This document shows positions 17,638 to 26,733 of a DNA stretch of 64,000 bases, in pieces. The notes under the pieces are model-generated. The model was not told the origin of the DNA. It ran no database searches and saw only the letters and a program-made list of their open reading frames with translations. Location: positions 1,674,001 to 1,738,000 of the forward strand of contig NZ_SDPT01000001.1 in the NCBI RefSeq assembly GCF_004135605.1, given 5' to 3'. Position numbers and translations under genes: made by a program. Each line of letters begins with the position of its first letter. The first letter of the stretch is position 1. This stretch comes from Sphingomonas desiccabilis. Lineage in GTDB: Bacteria > Pseudomonadota > Alphaproteobacteria > Sphingomonadales > Sphingomonadaceae.

Positions 17638-19205
17638 CGGATCGCCTGCGGCCTTGCCGGGGGGAGCGGCGAAAGGGTGAAGCGGTCCACGTCCACCCAG
17701 CCGTTGCTCGTCCCGGTGCCGTAGCAGAAGATCGCGAACTGCGGCCCCTGGAAGGTGCCGGTGCGCCAGGCGAAGGCGAGCGGGAAGTCCCCGCCGAGGT
17801 CGGTCCAGCGCCGCCCGTCGAGGCTGTAGGCGAGCCGCCCGAGATCGCTGGTGAAGTCGAGGTCGGTGCGCAGCCACAGCGCTCCGGCACGCGGGAGCGT
17901 GGCAGTGGCGCGAGTCTGGGTGCGCGGGCCCTCCACCGTGTCCTCGGTCACTTCCATCTCGAGGGCGGCCCTGCCGTCCGCTCCGCGCGTTGCCGTCAGA
18001 TTGGCACTGAACTGGCCCAGCGTGCCGAAACCGCAGCGGTTCCCCGTGGCGAGCGCGCGGATGTCGAGCTTGATCTCTGCGCGGCTGGCAGGCCCCTGCC
18101 CCTTTTGCGTGAGCGTGTTCCGAGCCGACCAGAAGCGGTCCGCAAGGGTGGGCCGGAGCCGCAGCCAACCCGGGCGCTCGGTCAGCGACCAGCGCGCGGG
18201 ATCGGGATTGTGGTTCCACTGCCATTGCAGCCCCAGCCGGGCCTGGGAAAAGTCGTCGGAAGTGGCCGGCTCGGCAAACGGGTAGCCGGGGATCGGCTTC
18301 TTCGCGCGAAAGGGTACGCGGCCTGGCGCCTCTGGCGTCCCCCAGACGGGCCAGTCGTCCTGCCAGAAGACGGGGCTGAAGTTGGTCATGCGTCCGACGG
18401 CGCCGCTATCCTCCATCACGAAGCCGAACCAGCGGCCGTCCGGCAGATCGACAAGCGCCCCCTGGTGCCCGCCCGTCCGGTCGTCGATCTGATCCCGCGT
18501 GGTCCACGGGCCGAACAGGCTCCGGGAACGCGATACGGTGAGCGCCATCCGCGGCGGCAGCGCATTGAACAGATAGTAGTAGTCGCCGCGACGCAGGATC
18601 TTCGAGCCTTCCGCGCCCTTGATGTAGTGGATCTTGCGGCTGTCGGTGACGCGCGCGAGATCGCGGTCCAGCGTCAACAGCGTGATGGTACCGTCCGCCG
18701 TCGAGGCCGTCGCGAGATAGGCGCGCCCGTCGGGTTCGATGAACAGGCCGGGATCGAACGCCTCGCGGTCCAGCTCATGGTGCTGCCAGGGGCCGCGCAC
18801 GTCCTTCGCATAGTAGAGGCGAGTCTTCTGCCCGACGGGCGTGGTCGCGAGATAGAAGGTTCCCGCATGATAGCGCAGGCTGGAGGCGTACAGGCCCTTG
18901 CGATAGGCGTTGCCGCCTATGAGATCATATTGCGGTCGACCCTCCAGCCGCTCGGCGAGGTGGGACACGATCGTCCAGTTCACCAGGTCGCGGCTCTCCA
19001 GGATGGTCACCCCGGGTACGTTGGCGAAGGTGGTGGAGACGAAGTAATAAACCTCGCCCACGCGGATCACGTCCGGGTCCGGGTAGTCGGCAAACAGCAC
19101 CGGGTTGCGGAAGGTGCCGTCTCCCTGATCCGATCGCCACACCTGCGCGGGCGCTGCGCCCGCGGCAACCAGCATCGCCGCCGCGGCGAGGCGCGCGCCC
19201 CTCAT
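17634..19205 (-). CDS. GH43 beta-xylosidase/alpha-L-arabinofuranosidase (GH43_12-like)
   Basis: This 523-residue secreted GH43 enzyme releases xylose or arabinose from oligosaccharides. The signal peptide ends at APAQ. The three GH43 catalytic residues are visible: base Asp43 in YPDPDVI, pKa modulator Asp151 in AFDPGLF and acid Glu199 in KGAEGSK. Residues from about 320 form a C-terminal concanavalin-like beta-sandwich, as in long GH43 xylosidases. It is the last gene of operon B; its ATG overlaps the stop of the preceding esterase gene. At the other end its TAG stop shares the four bases CTAG with the stop of the convergent GntR gene. Confidence 0.92.
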   Translation of the reverse strand: MRGARLAAAAMLVAAGAAPAQVWRSDQGDGTFRNPVLFADYPDPDVIRVGEVYYFVSTTFANVPGVTILESRDLVNWTIVSHLAERLEGRPQYDLIGGNAYRKGLYASSLRYHAGTFYLATTPVGQKTRLYYAKDVRGPWQHHELDREAFDPGLFIEPDGRAYLATASTADGTITLLTLDRDLARVTDSRKIHYIKGAEGSKILRRGDYYYLFNALPPRMALTVSRSRSLFGPWTTRDQIDDRTGGHQGALVDLPDGRWFGFVMEDSGAVGRMTNFSPVFWQDDWPVWGTPEAPGRVPFRAKKPIPGYPFAEPATSDDFSQARLGLQWQWNHNPDPARWSLTERPGWLRLRPTLADRFWSARNTLTQKGQGPASRAEIKLDIRALATGNRCGFGTLGQFSANLTATRGADGRAALEMEVTEDTVEGPRTQTRATATLPRAGALWLRTDLDFTSDLGRLAYSLDGRRWTDLGGDFPLAFAWRTGTFQGPQFAIFCYGTGTSNGWVDVDRFTLSPLPPARPQAIR

Positions 19206-20272
19206 CGGCTGAACGCCAGGTTGCTCGAGAAGAAGGGGATCATCTTCTCCTGAACGCGAGTCGCAACGCCGCTGGTATGATCACCGGGGTAGATCTCGAA
19301 CCCGTTGGCGATGCCGTAGCGGTCCAGCGCGGCATGAAACTTCACCGCATCCTCCTTCAGCCCATCCTTGTCGCCCACGTCGATGCCGATCGCGGCGTAG
19401 CGGCGCAGATTGCCGACATACTGGTCGAGCATGGAAAGCGGCGCGTTTGCCGCCCAGCGTGCGAGCACGTCCGGCTGCGGCTCGCCATCCTTGATCGGCA
19501 AATCCAGGAACAGCGGCGGGGCAGCCGGGTTCGGCGACCAGGCCGCGGCCGTCGCCAGCTGCGCGCGCAGGCCCCAGGGAAGGGACGCGCTTTCCGCCGG
19601 GGATCGAAGTGCCCGCAGCGTCTTTTCAGCCGAAGCGTCCGGCTTGCCGAGCGCCGCCGTGGACAGGCAACAGGGGCTCATCATGTACAGCGCGCCGAAG
19701 ACGTCGGCATGCTTCATGCCGATACGCGCGGTGCCGTAGCCGCCCATCGAATGCCCGGCCAGGCCCCGGCTCCGCCGGTCCGCGATGGTCCGGTAGTGGC
19801 TGTCGATGTAGGCGACCAGATCCCTGGCGACGAACTTCTCGAAGTCGCCGACGGTCACCGAGCTCGAGTAAAAGGAGCCGTTGTGCGCGGTCTTGCTGTC
19901 GGGCAGCACGACGATCATCTCGCGCGCGCCCTTGGCAAAGGCTCCCTCGATAGTCTGGGGCACATGGATCTCACCGACCCACTGCTCAGCGCCGATCGAG
20001 TATCCGTGCAGCGCGTACACCACCGGGTAGCGCCGCTGCGGACTGGATCGATAGCTGGGCGGCAGCACGACCAGCACCGTGCGATCCGCGCTCTCCCCCT
20101 CCAGATTACCCTCGATCGCGGGCGCGTGCACGGTGATGCGCTCGATCGTCACGGGCTTGGCACCCGGCACGACGGGCGGCGCCGGCGTCGTGACCTGGGC
20201 CTCTGCCGGACCGGCTATGGTCATCGCGGTGCCGAGTGCCAGCGCGGCTGCGAGGAACTTGGTTACGGGCAT
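19202..20272 (-). CDS. Secreted esterase D-like alpha/beta hydrolase (putative acetyl/feruloyl esterase)
   Basis: This 356-residue secreted serine esterase of the esterase-D/feruloyl-esterase-like fold may cut ester-linked acids from arabinoxylan. It has a signal peptide ending in PAEAQ, the oxyanion strand VVYALHGYS, nucleophile Ser175 in GLAGHSMGGYG, and a histidine in GDHTSG near the C-terminus. I chose the ATG at 20272, with GGAG about 10 nt upstream, over a longer frame lacking a signal peptide. It lies between GH95 and GH43 in operon B, and its stop overlaps the GH43 start. The acyl group it removes cannot be told from sequence. Confidence 0.87.
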   Translation of the reverse strand: MPVTKFLAAALALGTAMTIAGPAEAQVTTPAPPVVPGAKPVTIERITVHAPAIEGNLEGESADRTVLVVLPPSYRSSPQRRYPVVYALHGYSIGAEQWVGEIHVPQTIEGAFAKGAREMIVVLPDSKTAHNGSFYSSSVTVGDFEKFVARDLVAYIDSHYRTIADRRSRGLAGHSMGGYGTARIGMKHADVFGALYMMSPCCLSTAALGKPDASAEKTLRALRSPAESASLPWGLRAQLATAAAWSPNPAAPPLFLDLPIKDGEPQPDVLARWAANAPLSMLDQYVGNLRRYAAIGIDVGDKDGLKEDAVKFHAALDRYGIANGFEIYPGDHTSGVATRVQEKMIPFFSSNLAFSR

Positions 20273-20318
20273 CGGCTTGTCTCCATCGAATGGCAAAGGG
20301 CGGTCGCCGCCCGTGGTT

Positions 20319-22670
20319 TCAGGCGGGGCGCAACTCAGCGCCGCGCAACGCCGTCGCGCGGCCCGGCACGAGCGAAACGTCGGCAGTGCGAGATCCCAGG
20401 CGCACGCGGTAGCGGTTGGCGACATCCGACCTCAGTACCACCTCGACAAGCTGCCCGCCGCCCCACCGGAGGTCCACCGTGCAGCGACCGCGCGCGCGCA
20501 GGCCCGTCACGGATCCGCTCGGCCACGCGCGCGGCAGTGCCGGCAACAGCAGGATTTCATCACCCCGGCTCTGCATCAGCATTTCCGCAATGGCTCGGGT
20601 ACCGCCGAAATTTCCGTCGATCTGGAAGGGCGGGTGCGCGTCGAACAGATTGGGGTAGGTCCGCTCGGGTCCGAGCAGGAAAGCGAGGATATGATGCGCG
20701 TGTTCGCCGTCCCGCAGCCGCGCCCAGAGGTTCGCGCGCCAAGCCGTCGCCCAGCCGGTCGACTCGTCGCCGCGCAGCTCCAACGATCGCCGTGCGGCGT
20801 TCGCCAGTTCGGGCGTGCGATCGGGATCGATCTGGTCGCTGGGGAACAGGGCATAGAGATGCGACACATGGCGATGGTTGGGCTCGGGCGCGGCCCCGTC
20901 CCAGTCCTGCTGCCACTCCTGAAGCTGACCGCCGCCGCCGATGCGATCCGGCGCCAGCCGCGCACGCGCAGCCGCGACCTCTGCGGCGAAGGGAGCGTCC
21001 GTGCCGAGTAGCCCTGCCGCCTTCCCGACCTGGTCGAACAGATCGCGAAGGATCTGCTGATCCATCGCGGGCCCCGCACAGATCGAGGCCCCGTGCGGGT
21101 GGGCATTTTCGGGTGACAAAGAGGGACTGGTCACCAGCAAGCCGGTCTCGGGATCGGTCTGGAGCGTGTCGAGGAAGAACTGCGCCGCACCCCGCATCAG
21201 CGGATAGACGGATCGCAGATACCCGAGGTCGCGGCCGTAGTCGTAATGCTCCCAGAGATGGGTGCAGAGCCAGGCACCGCCCGTGGGCCAGAGCCCCCAC
21301 TCCGCCCCGTCGATGGGCGCGGTCGCGCGCCACAGATCGGTGTTGTGGTGGCAGACCCAGCCGGGCGCACCGTACATCTGCCGTGCGGTGCGCGCACCCG
21401 TCTCCGCCAGTTCGCGCACCATCTGCACCAGCGGCGCGACGCATTCGGGCAGGCCCGTAACCTCGGCGGGCCAATAGTTCATCTCGGTATTGATGTTGAC
21501 GGTGTACTTCGACTGCCACGGAGGATCGACCGCTTCGTTCCAGATGCCCTGCAGATTGGCAGGCTGGCTGCCTGGGCGGGATGCGGCAATCAGAAGATAG
21601 CGGCCGTAATCGAAGTAGAGTGCCGCGAGTGCGGGATCCTCCGAGGCCCTGTTCGCGCGAATCCGCTCGTCGGTCGGCCGCTCGGCAGCGGCAGTCCGGC
21701 CAAGGTCCAGCGACACCCGGCGAAACAGCGCGCGGTGCGCAGACGTGGCGTCGGCCCGGATCCTTGTCACACCCCTGGCGCTTGCCCGCTCCAGGACGGC
21801 AAGCGTTTCCGCAGCGGGATCGCCCCCGACGTCATCGAAGCTGCGATAGCTCGTGCCCATGGCGACAAAGATCGTGACGGCACGCGCGCTGCGAACCTGC
21901 ACCCGCTTCCCTTCCGCCGTGACGGAGCCACCCGTGGCGGAGACGTGCGCGCGGCCGGCGAACCGCAACGCGCCCGCGACGCCGGCTCGGGCGCTGTTGC
22001 GGCCGGTGAGCGTCAGCATGTTCCCCGCCGCCTCGACAGCGGCGTCGGGCAACGGCGAGGAGAACCCGACCTCCAGGTGGATCGGGCGGCTCGCGGTCAG
22101 GTGAACCACGATCACCCGATCGTCCGGCGAGGCGAACACCTCCCGCCGATAGCGAGTATCGTTGAACGTGAAGCTGGTCGTCGCGACCGCAGCATCCAGA
22201 TCGAGCTCACGAACGTAGCCGCTGGCAGTCCCCGCCGCTTCGGGCAATTCGAGCCAAAGGTCGCCGAGCGGCTGATAGGCCATCTGCGTCTTGGGCGTGC
22301 CCATCAGCTTGGCATTGGCAAGCGCCTGCGCCTCCCCAAACCGCTCCTCCTCGATCAGGCGGCGCACCTGGGGCAATGCCGCATGCGCCGCCGGATTCAC
22401 GGGATCATATGGCCCGCCGGACCAGAGCGTGTCCTCGTTGAGCTGGAGGCGTTCCTTGGCAGTGCCGCCGAAGACCATCGCCCCGAGCCGCCCGTTTCCG
22501 ACCGGAAGCGCTTCCGTCCAGGTCGCTGCGGGCTGCCGGTACCACAGGCGCTGCGCCCCTGCCGGCGCAGCCGCCTCGGCAGGCGCCGGCATCGGCAGGG
22601 AGGCGACGGCCGCAGTCGCCGCACTCCCGCCAAGAAAGCCGCGGCGGGAGGGGTGGAACAAACCCGCCAT
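20319..22670 (-). CDS. GH95 alpha-L-fucosidase/alpha-L-galactosidase
   Basis: This 783-residue glycosidase of family GH95 acts by inversion on alpha-L-fucosyl or alpha-L-galactosyl ends. The N-terminus has a twin-arginine-type signal (SRRGFLGG), suggesting folded export to the periplasm. The N-terminal beta-sandwich starts with ALPVGNGRLGAMVFGG, the usual GH95 opening. The (alpha/alpha)6 barrel carries VNINTEMNYWPAE, with the asparagines that activate water, and FQIDGNFGGT. It lies 7 bp downstream of the GH51 gene. L-galactose occurs in cereal glucuronoarabinoxylan and fucose in xyloglucan, so its presence points to a highly decorated substrate. The exact sugar is not predictable. Confidence 0.92.
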   Translation of the reverse strand: MAGLFHPSRRGFLGGSAATAAVASLPMPAPAEAAAPAGAQRLWYRQPAATWTEALPVGNGRLGAMVFGGTAKERLQLNEDTLWSGGPYDPVNPAAHAALPQVRRLIEEERFGEAQALANAKLMGTPKTQMAYQPLGDLWLELPEAAGTASGYVRELDLDAAVATTSFTFNDTRYRREVFASPDDRVIVVHLTASRPIHLEVGFSSPLPDAAVEAAGNMLTLTGRNSARAGVAGALRFAGRAHVSATGGSVTAEGKRVQVRSARAVTIFVAMGTSYRSFDDVGGDPAAETLAVLERASARGVTRIRADATSAHRALFRRVSLDLGRTAAAERPTDERIRANRASEDPALAALYFDYGRYLLIAASRPGSQPANLQGIWNEAVDPPWQSKYTVNINTEMNYWPAEVTGLPECVAPLVQMVRELAETGARTARQMYGAPGWVCHHNTDLWRATAPIDGAEWGLWPTGGAWLCTHLWEHYDYGRDLGYLRSVYPLMRGAAQFFLDTLQTDPETGLLVTSPSLSPENAHPHGASICAGPAMDQQILRDLFDQVGKAAGLLGTDAPFAAEVAAARARLAPDRIGGGGQLQEWQQDWDGAAPEPNHRHVSHLYALFPSDQIDPDRTPELANAARRSLELRGDESTGWATAWRANLWARLRDGEHAHHILAFLLGPERTYPNLFDAHPPFQIDGNFGGTRAIAEMLMQSRGDEILLLPALPRAWPSGSVTGLRARGRCTVDLRWGGGQLVEVVLRSDVANRYRVRLGSRTADVSLVPGRATALRGAELRPA

Positions 22671-22676
22671 CCCGCG

Positions 22677-24323
22677 TCAGCGCAGGTCGAGGACGACGAC
22701 CGATTTCGCCGGCAGGGTGACCGTCAGCGTGCCGCCGCTCGCTTGCGCGCCGGTGAATGCCTGGGGCCTCACCGTGTCCGGCTGCTCGAAGCTGTTGTGG
22801 GCATCCATCGCCGCACCCGTGACGATGCGTCCGGTCACCGCCCCCGCCTGGACCCCGGCGAGCGAAACCGTCACCGGCAGCGTGCGGTTGGGATCGAGGT
22901 TGACCAGCGCGACGTGAACCTGCCCTGCGGTGTCGCGTACGGCCGAGGCGCTGACCGCCGGAATCGCGACCTCGTCCTTGTGATACCAGGGCGACTTCAC
23001 CTCGATCGGCAATGCGGTTGCACCCTGCCACGGCTGGTACAGATCGAAGACCCAATAGGTCGGCGTCTTTACCATCCGCGGCCCGTCCGTCAGCAACATC
23101 GCCTGCAGCACGTTCACCATCTGCGCGATGGCGGCCATGCGCACCCGGTCCGCATGATGGGCGAAGATGTTGAGGTTGAGACCGGCCACGATGGCGTCGC
23201 GCAGCGAGTTCTGCTGCTGCAGGAAGCCGGGATTGCTGCCGGGCGCCGGATCGTACCAGGTGCCCCACTCGTCCACGGCAAGCATCACGCGCTTCTCCGG
23301 ATCATATTTGTCCATGATCGCGGAGTGCTTGGTGATGAACTCCTCCATCTCCAGCGTGTGGGCCATGGTGGTTGCCCACTCGCGCTCCGGAAAGCCCAGT
23401 GCGGGACCCTTGTCGTTCCAGTCCTTGTTGCGCGGACGGGTGTAGTAGTGGAGCGCCAGGCCGTCGATGTGCTTGCCCGAGATGCGCATCAGCGTCTCGG
23501 TCCAGGCGTAGTCGGAGTCGCTCGGGCCGCTGGCGATCTTGAGCATCGGCCCGTTCGCGGACTTGGCGAACTGCGCATAGCGGTTGGTGAGATCGGCGGC
23601 ATATTCCGCGCGCATGTTGCCGCCGCAGCCCCACAGCTCGTTGCCGATGCCGAGGTACTGGACCTTCCAGGGCTCGGCATGGCCGTTGCGGGCACGCTCC
23701 TTCGCCAGCATCGTGCTGTCCTTGGGAGCGGTCATATACTCGACCCACTGCGCGGTCTCTGCCGGCGGGGCGCTCCCGACGTTCGCCGACACATAGGTCC
23801 TGGCGCCAAGCCGATCCATCAGACCCATATATTCATGGGTTCCGAAGCTGTTGTCGTCGTTGACCCCGCCCCAGTTGGTGTTGACCTTCGCCGGGCGGGC
23901 CTTGCTCGGGCCGATGCCGTCGCGCCAGTGGTATTCGTCGGCGAAGCAGCCGCCGGGCCACCGGACCATCGGCACCTTGATCGCACGCAGCGCCTCCAGG
24001 ACGTCCCGGCGATAGCCGCCGTCGTTCGGGATCTTGGACTTCGTGCCCACCCAGATGCCTTCGTAGATGCCGGTGCCGAGGTGCTCCGCGAACTGGCCGA
24101 AGACGTCCGGGTGGATCTGCGGGCCCGGCTGGTCCGCACGCAGGGTTGCGGTGACGCTGTCGGGAGCGGCTTCCTGCGCGTGGGCCGGGAGCGCCATGGC
24201 CACCGAGGCCAGCATCAAAGGCGCAAGCAGGCAACGCAGCCGTGCACTCGACGAACGGTGGACCGCCTCTCGCGAGGAGGTGTGAGCGGATGCCGTACGC
24301 GCACTGATAGTCATCAGGTCCAT
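22677..24323 (-). CDS. abfA: GH51 alpha-L-arabinofuranosidase
   Basis: This 548-residue retaining GH51 enzyme removes alpha-L-arabinofuranosyl side chains from arabinoxylan or arabinan. The acid/base is Glu229 in GIGNELWG and the nucleophile Glu352 in AVDEWGTWYD, both in the spacing usual for the family. A hydrophobic signal (about residues 30-50, ending PAHAQ) makes it periplasmic, whereas many GH51 enzymes are cytoplasmic. The ATG at 24323 sits right after AAAGGGAG; an ATG three codons on is also possible. It begins the second half of operon B and has its own perfect operator site 30 bp upstream, so it probably has its own promoter. Confidence 0.93.
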   Translation of the reverse strand: MDLMTISARTASAHTSSREAVHRSSSARLRCLLAPLMLASVAMALPAHAQEAAPDSVTATLRADQPGPQIHPDVFGQFAEHLGTGIYEGIWVGTKSKIPNDGGYRRDVLEALRAIKVPMVRWPGGCFADEYHWRDGIGPSKARPAKVNTNWGGVNDDNSFGTHEYMGLMDRLGARTYVSANVGSAPPAETAQWVEYMTAPKDSTMLAKERARNGHAEPWKVQYLGIGNELWGCGGNMRAEYAADLTNRYAQFAKSANGPMLKIASGPSDSDYAWTETLMRISGKHIDGLALHYYTRPRNKDWNDKGPALGFPEREWATTMAHTLEMEEFITKHSAIMDKYDPEKRVMLAVDEWGTWYDPAPGSNPGFLQQQNSLRDAIVAGLNLNIFAHHADRVRMAAIAQMVNVLQAMLLTDGPRMVKTPTYWVFDLYQPWQGATALPIEVKSPWYHKDEVAIPAVSASAVRDTAGQVHVALVNLDPNRTLPVTVSLAGVQAGAVTGRIVTGAAMDAHNSFEQPDTVRPQAFTGAQASGGTLTVTLPAKSVVVLDLR

Positions 24324-24352
24324 GCTCTCCCTTTCAGCTGATCAAGTCAGTC

Positions 24353-24366
24353 TGTTATCGTTACCA
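24353..24366. promoter_or_regulatory. XylR-type operator upstream of GH51
   Basis: TGTTATCGTTACCA fits TGNTANCGNTANCA at every fixed position. It lies in the 98-bp gap between the GH43 gene at 24422 and the GH51 start at 24323, so the lower half of operon B can probably be transcribed independently under the same repressor. Confidence 0.65.
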
Positions 24367-24421
24367 TGGTTATGCAGGCTGAGGATCGGCCGTCAATCGG
24401 TACGCTCCAACAAAAGCCGGC

Positions 24422-25873
24422 TCAGGGTTGGCGGAAGCTCCACCGGCCAGCCGGGCTCTTCGGGTCGAACGAGGCGAGCGTCGGCGTACTCGCGCCAATC
24501 GCTACCAGCGCCAGATCCTTCTTGGCGCCCGTGGCGGATTTGGGCGCTATCCGGTAGGTGCCGTCCGTCAGCTGGTCGATGCGCCACAGCTGTTCTGCTG
24601 CGCCGGTAAAGGCGGGGACCGTCTCCACGGTGTCCGAAGGAGTGGCCGCCAGCGCACGGCCGGTGCCGGCAATGACGATCTTGTAATAGGGCGAGCCAAA
24701 ATAGCCCCCGGCACCCGGCACGGGCTCGAGGGTCCAGAGTTGGTGCGGGCGGACCATATAATCGGCTAGGTCCACGCGGATCCGCTCCTGCGGCCAGACC
24801 GCAGAGTCTTCGGCGAGCGTCTGATCCGGGATCGGGCTGACGGGCTCGCCGGGCTTCGCCATGAAGCTGCGGCGGACGTCGAAGGCGATGCGAACGAAGT
24901 CGGTCGCCAGCCCAAGCGCATAGCCGCTGCGCTCCGACTGGATCTCGTACGTGCCGGGCCGCACGTTCTCGCCCGCGACGGGCCAGCCGTCTTTCCAGAG
25001 AAGCGGCTCGATGCCCAGAACACTACGGCCGCTGCGGTTCATGTCCGCCTCGTAGTGCATGGAGAACTTCTCCACGCCGCCGTCGAGTTCGATCAAGCCG
25101 AAGTGCCCAGGGCCGATGTTGCGACCGCGCGCGTTGACGACCAGCTTCCCGCCTCCGCGGAGCAGCGGAACGCCCATGTGATCGACGTACGGGCCGAGCG
25201 GGCTGCGCGAACGCCCGACCCGAATGTGGTAGGTCGAATTCGGCCCATCACAGCACGTGCCATGCGTGCCCAGCAGATAGTACCAGCCGTCGCGATACAT
25301 CATCGCGGTGGCTTCCATGTCGATCGCGACATCCACCGGCTGGTTGCGCGCGACCCGCTGGCCGGTGGAGGGATCGAGTTCGATGATCCGGATCGGACCG
25401 AAGTAGGTGCCGTAGGTCAGCCACAGGCGCCCTTCGACATAGAGGAAGGCGGGATCGATCGCATCCGCCATCTCGACACCGTCGCTGGACGCGACCACCC
25501 CGATGTCGTGAAAGCCGAAGTCGGGGGACTTGGGATCCAGCGAGCGGGTCCACATCATCCGGACCTGACTGGCATGGCCGCCCGACATACCGCCGCCACC
25601 AATGGCGTAGGACATGTAGTAGCGATCGCCAATCTTGACGACGTCGGGTGCCACACCGCCGCCTGGACGCTCGGGGCCGCCGTGCCAGGTCCACCCATCC
25701 TCCGAAACCAGCCCGCCGCCGCGGGTGCCGAAGGTGTAGTATCTGCCGTCAGAGAGGACGATCGTCGACGGATCGTGGATAAAGGGCTCTCCCTCCAGTT
25801 GCGCGGCGGCGGGAGATGCGTGGAAACCAAGGCACAGACAAAGGCCGATCGCGGCCGTAGCAAGTCGCTTCAT
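24422..25873 (-). CDS. GH43 arabinanase/arabinofuranosidase-like enzyme with C-terminal beta-rich domain
   Basis: This 483-residue secreted GH43 protein has a signal peptide ending PAAAQ. Catalytic positions are Asp34 (FIHDPSTIV), Asp140 (DAIDPAFL) and Glu187 (DMEATAMMY). The C-terminal 130 residues (QLWTLEPVPG, QLWRIDQLTDGTYRI) have repeated QLW...L/I patterns like a ricin-type lectin fold and may bind carbohydrate. The ATG at 25873 has GGAG at ideal spacing; the reading frame runs far upstream but without recognisable protein. It belongs to operon B, 47 bp after the orphan secreted protein. Its arrangement resembles arabinan-active GH43 enzymes more than xylosidases; the specificity is inferred. 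Confidence 0.9.
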   Translation of the reverse strand: MKRLATAAIGLCLCLGFHASPAAAQLEGEPFIHDPSTIVLSDGRYYTFGTRGGGLVSEDGWTWHGGPERPGGGVAPDVVKIGDRYYMSYAIGGGGMSGGHASQVRMMWTRSLDPKSPDFGFHDIGVVASSDGVEMADAIDPAFLYVEGRLWLTYGTYFGPIRIIELDPSTGQRVARNQPVDVAIDMEATAMMYRDGWYYLLGTHGTCCDGPNSTYHIRVGRSRSPLGPYVDHMGVPLLRGGGKLVVNARGRNIGPGHFGLIELDGGVEKFSMHYEADMNRSGRSVLGIEPLLWKDGWPVAGENVRPGTYEIQSERSGYALGLATDFVRIAFDVRRSFMAKPGEPVSPIPDQTLAEDSAVWPQERIRVDLADYMVRPHQLWTLEPVPGAGGYFGSPYYKIVIAGTGRALAATPSDTVETVPAFTGAAEQLWRIDQLTDGTYRIAPKSATGAKKDLALVAIGASTPTLASFDPKSPAGRWSFRQP

Positions 25874-25920
25874 ACGATCTCCGTGGATCTGCTGGATCGG
25901 GCGCGATAGCGTGGCCGATG

Positions 25921-26643
25921 CTATTTTAGCGTGGTCTCGAGCTCCCGGATCGGCTGCCCCTCCTCGTCGAGGAAGCGGACGCAGAAATCGCTGAGCCCGG
26001 GTCCGTTGATGACGGCACCGCGGATGACGTTGCGGCCCTTGCGCAGCGTGAGCCGGTCGGAAACGACATCGTCCATCACCATCCGGCGATCGTTGAACAG
26101 GCCGACCGCCTCTTCGCCGTTCAGCCACCACATCGACGCAGAATTGGAGCCCACCGCCATACGAACGTTGCGGACCTCCCGCGGGCTGTCCACAACGGTC
26201 ACCGCCCAGAAGATGACGCCATAGGTGGGCTTTCCGAGCGATTGCGCGAAGTTGAACAGCTTGACGTCGAACTGGGTGGAATCGAGCGCGTGCCAGCGCA
26301 GCGGCTCGGCTGCCTTCACCACCTGTCCGTTCCGGGGAACGACCGTGAACTGCCCAGGGAAGTACTGCTGCGTCAGCGCCTGGCGCACATAGGAGCCAGT
26401 AAAGCCGGCATTCGTCGAATTGGGCTTGCTGATCGGTTCCAGCAACAGCCAGCGACGCAGGAAGCCATCCTGGTCCGGCGTAGCGGCCGCGGTCGTGGCC
26501 GGCTGGAAATACGCAGCCATGGCGGGCCTTGTCGCCCCTTGGTCTGCAAAGGCGCCTGACGATGCCACCGCAACCGCGCCGGCCCCAAGCAGCAGCAGCG
26601 GGCGCCGGATACTCAGGCACCCAATCTTCCGGTTGCCGATCAT
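25921..26643 (-). CDS. Secreted protein of unknown function, jelly-roll-like
   Basis: I do not recognise a named family. The 240-residue product has an N-terminal signal (LLLLGAGAVAVASSGAFA). After that it reads like a single beta-sandwich: WLLLEPI, QFDVKLFNFAQ, MWWLNGEEAVGLFNDR, LTLRKGRNVIRGAVING, CVRFLDEEGQPI. The LNG...L..G.N.I pattern is common in galactose-binding-type domains attached to hydrolases, so a carbohydrate-binding accessory protein is plausible. No catalytic triad is visible. The ATG at 26643 follows AGGAGAGG. It lies in operon B between an alpha/beta hydrolase and a GH43 enzyme, and may be a stand-alone version of a domain usually fused to an esterase. Confidence 0.75.
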   Translation of the reverse strand: MIGNRKIGCLSIRRPLLLLGAGAVAVASSGAFADQGATRPAMAAYFQPATTAAATPDQDGFLRRWLLLEPISKPNSTNAGFTGSYVRQALTQQYFPGQFTVVPRNGQVVKAAEPLRWHALDSTQFDVKLFNFAQSLGKPTYGVIFWAVTVVDSPREVRNVRMAVGSNSASMWWLNGEEAVGLFNDRRMVMDDVVSDRLTLRKGRNVIRGAVINGPGLSDFCVRFLDEEGQPIRELETTLK

Positions 26644-26733
26644 ATTCCTCTCCTTCAATCACGAAGTTTCCCGTCTCGGCCCGGCTGACAGACCGCATCG
26701 ACGCCCCCGCTCTGCCGTTCTCACGCCGGCATT

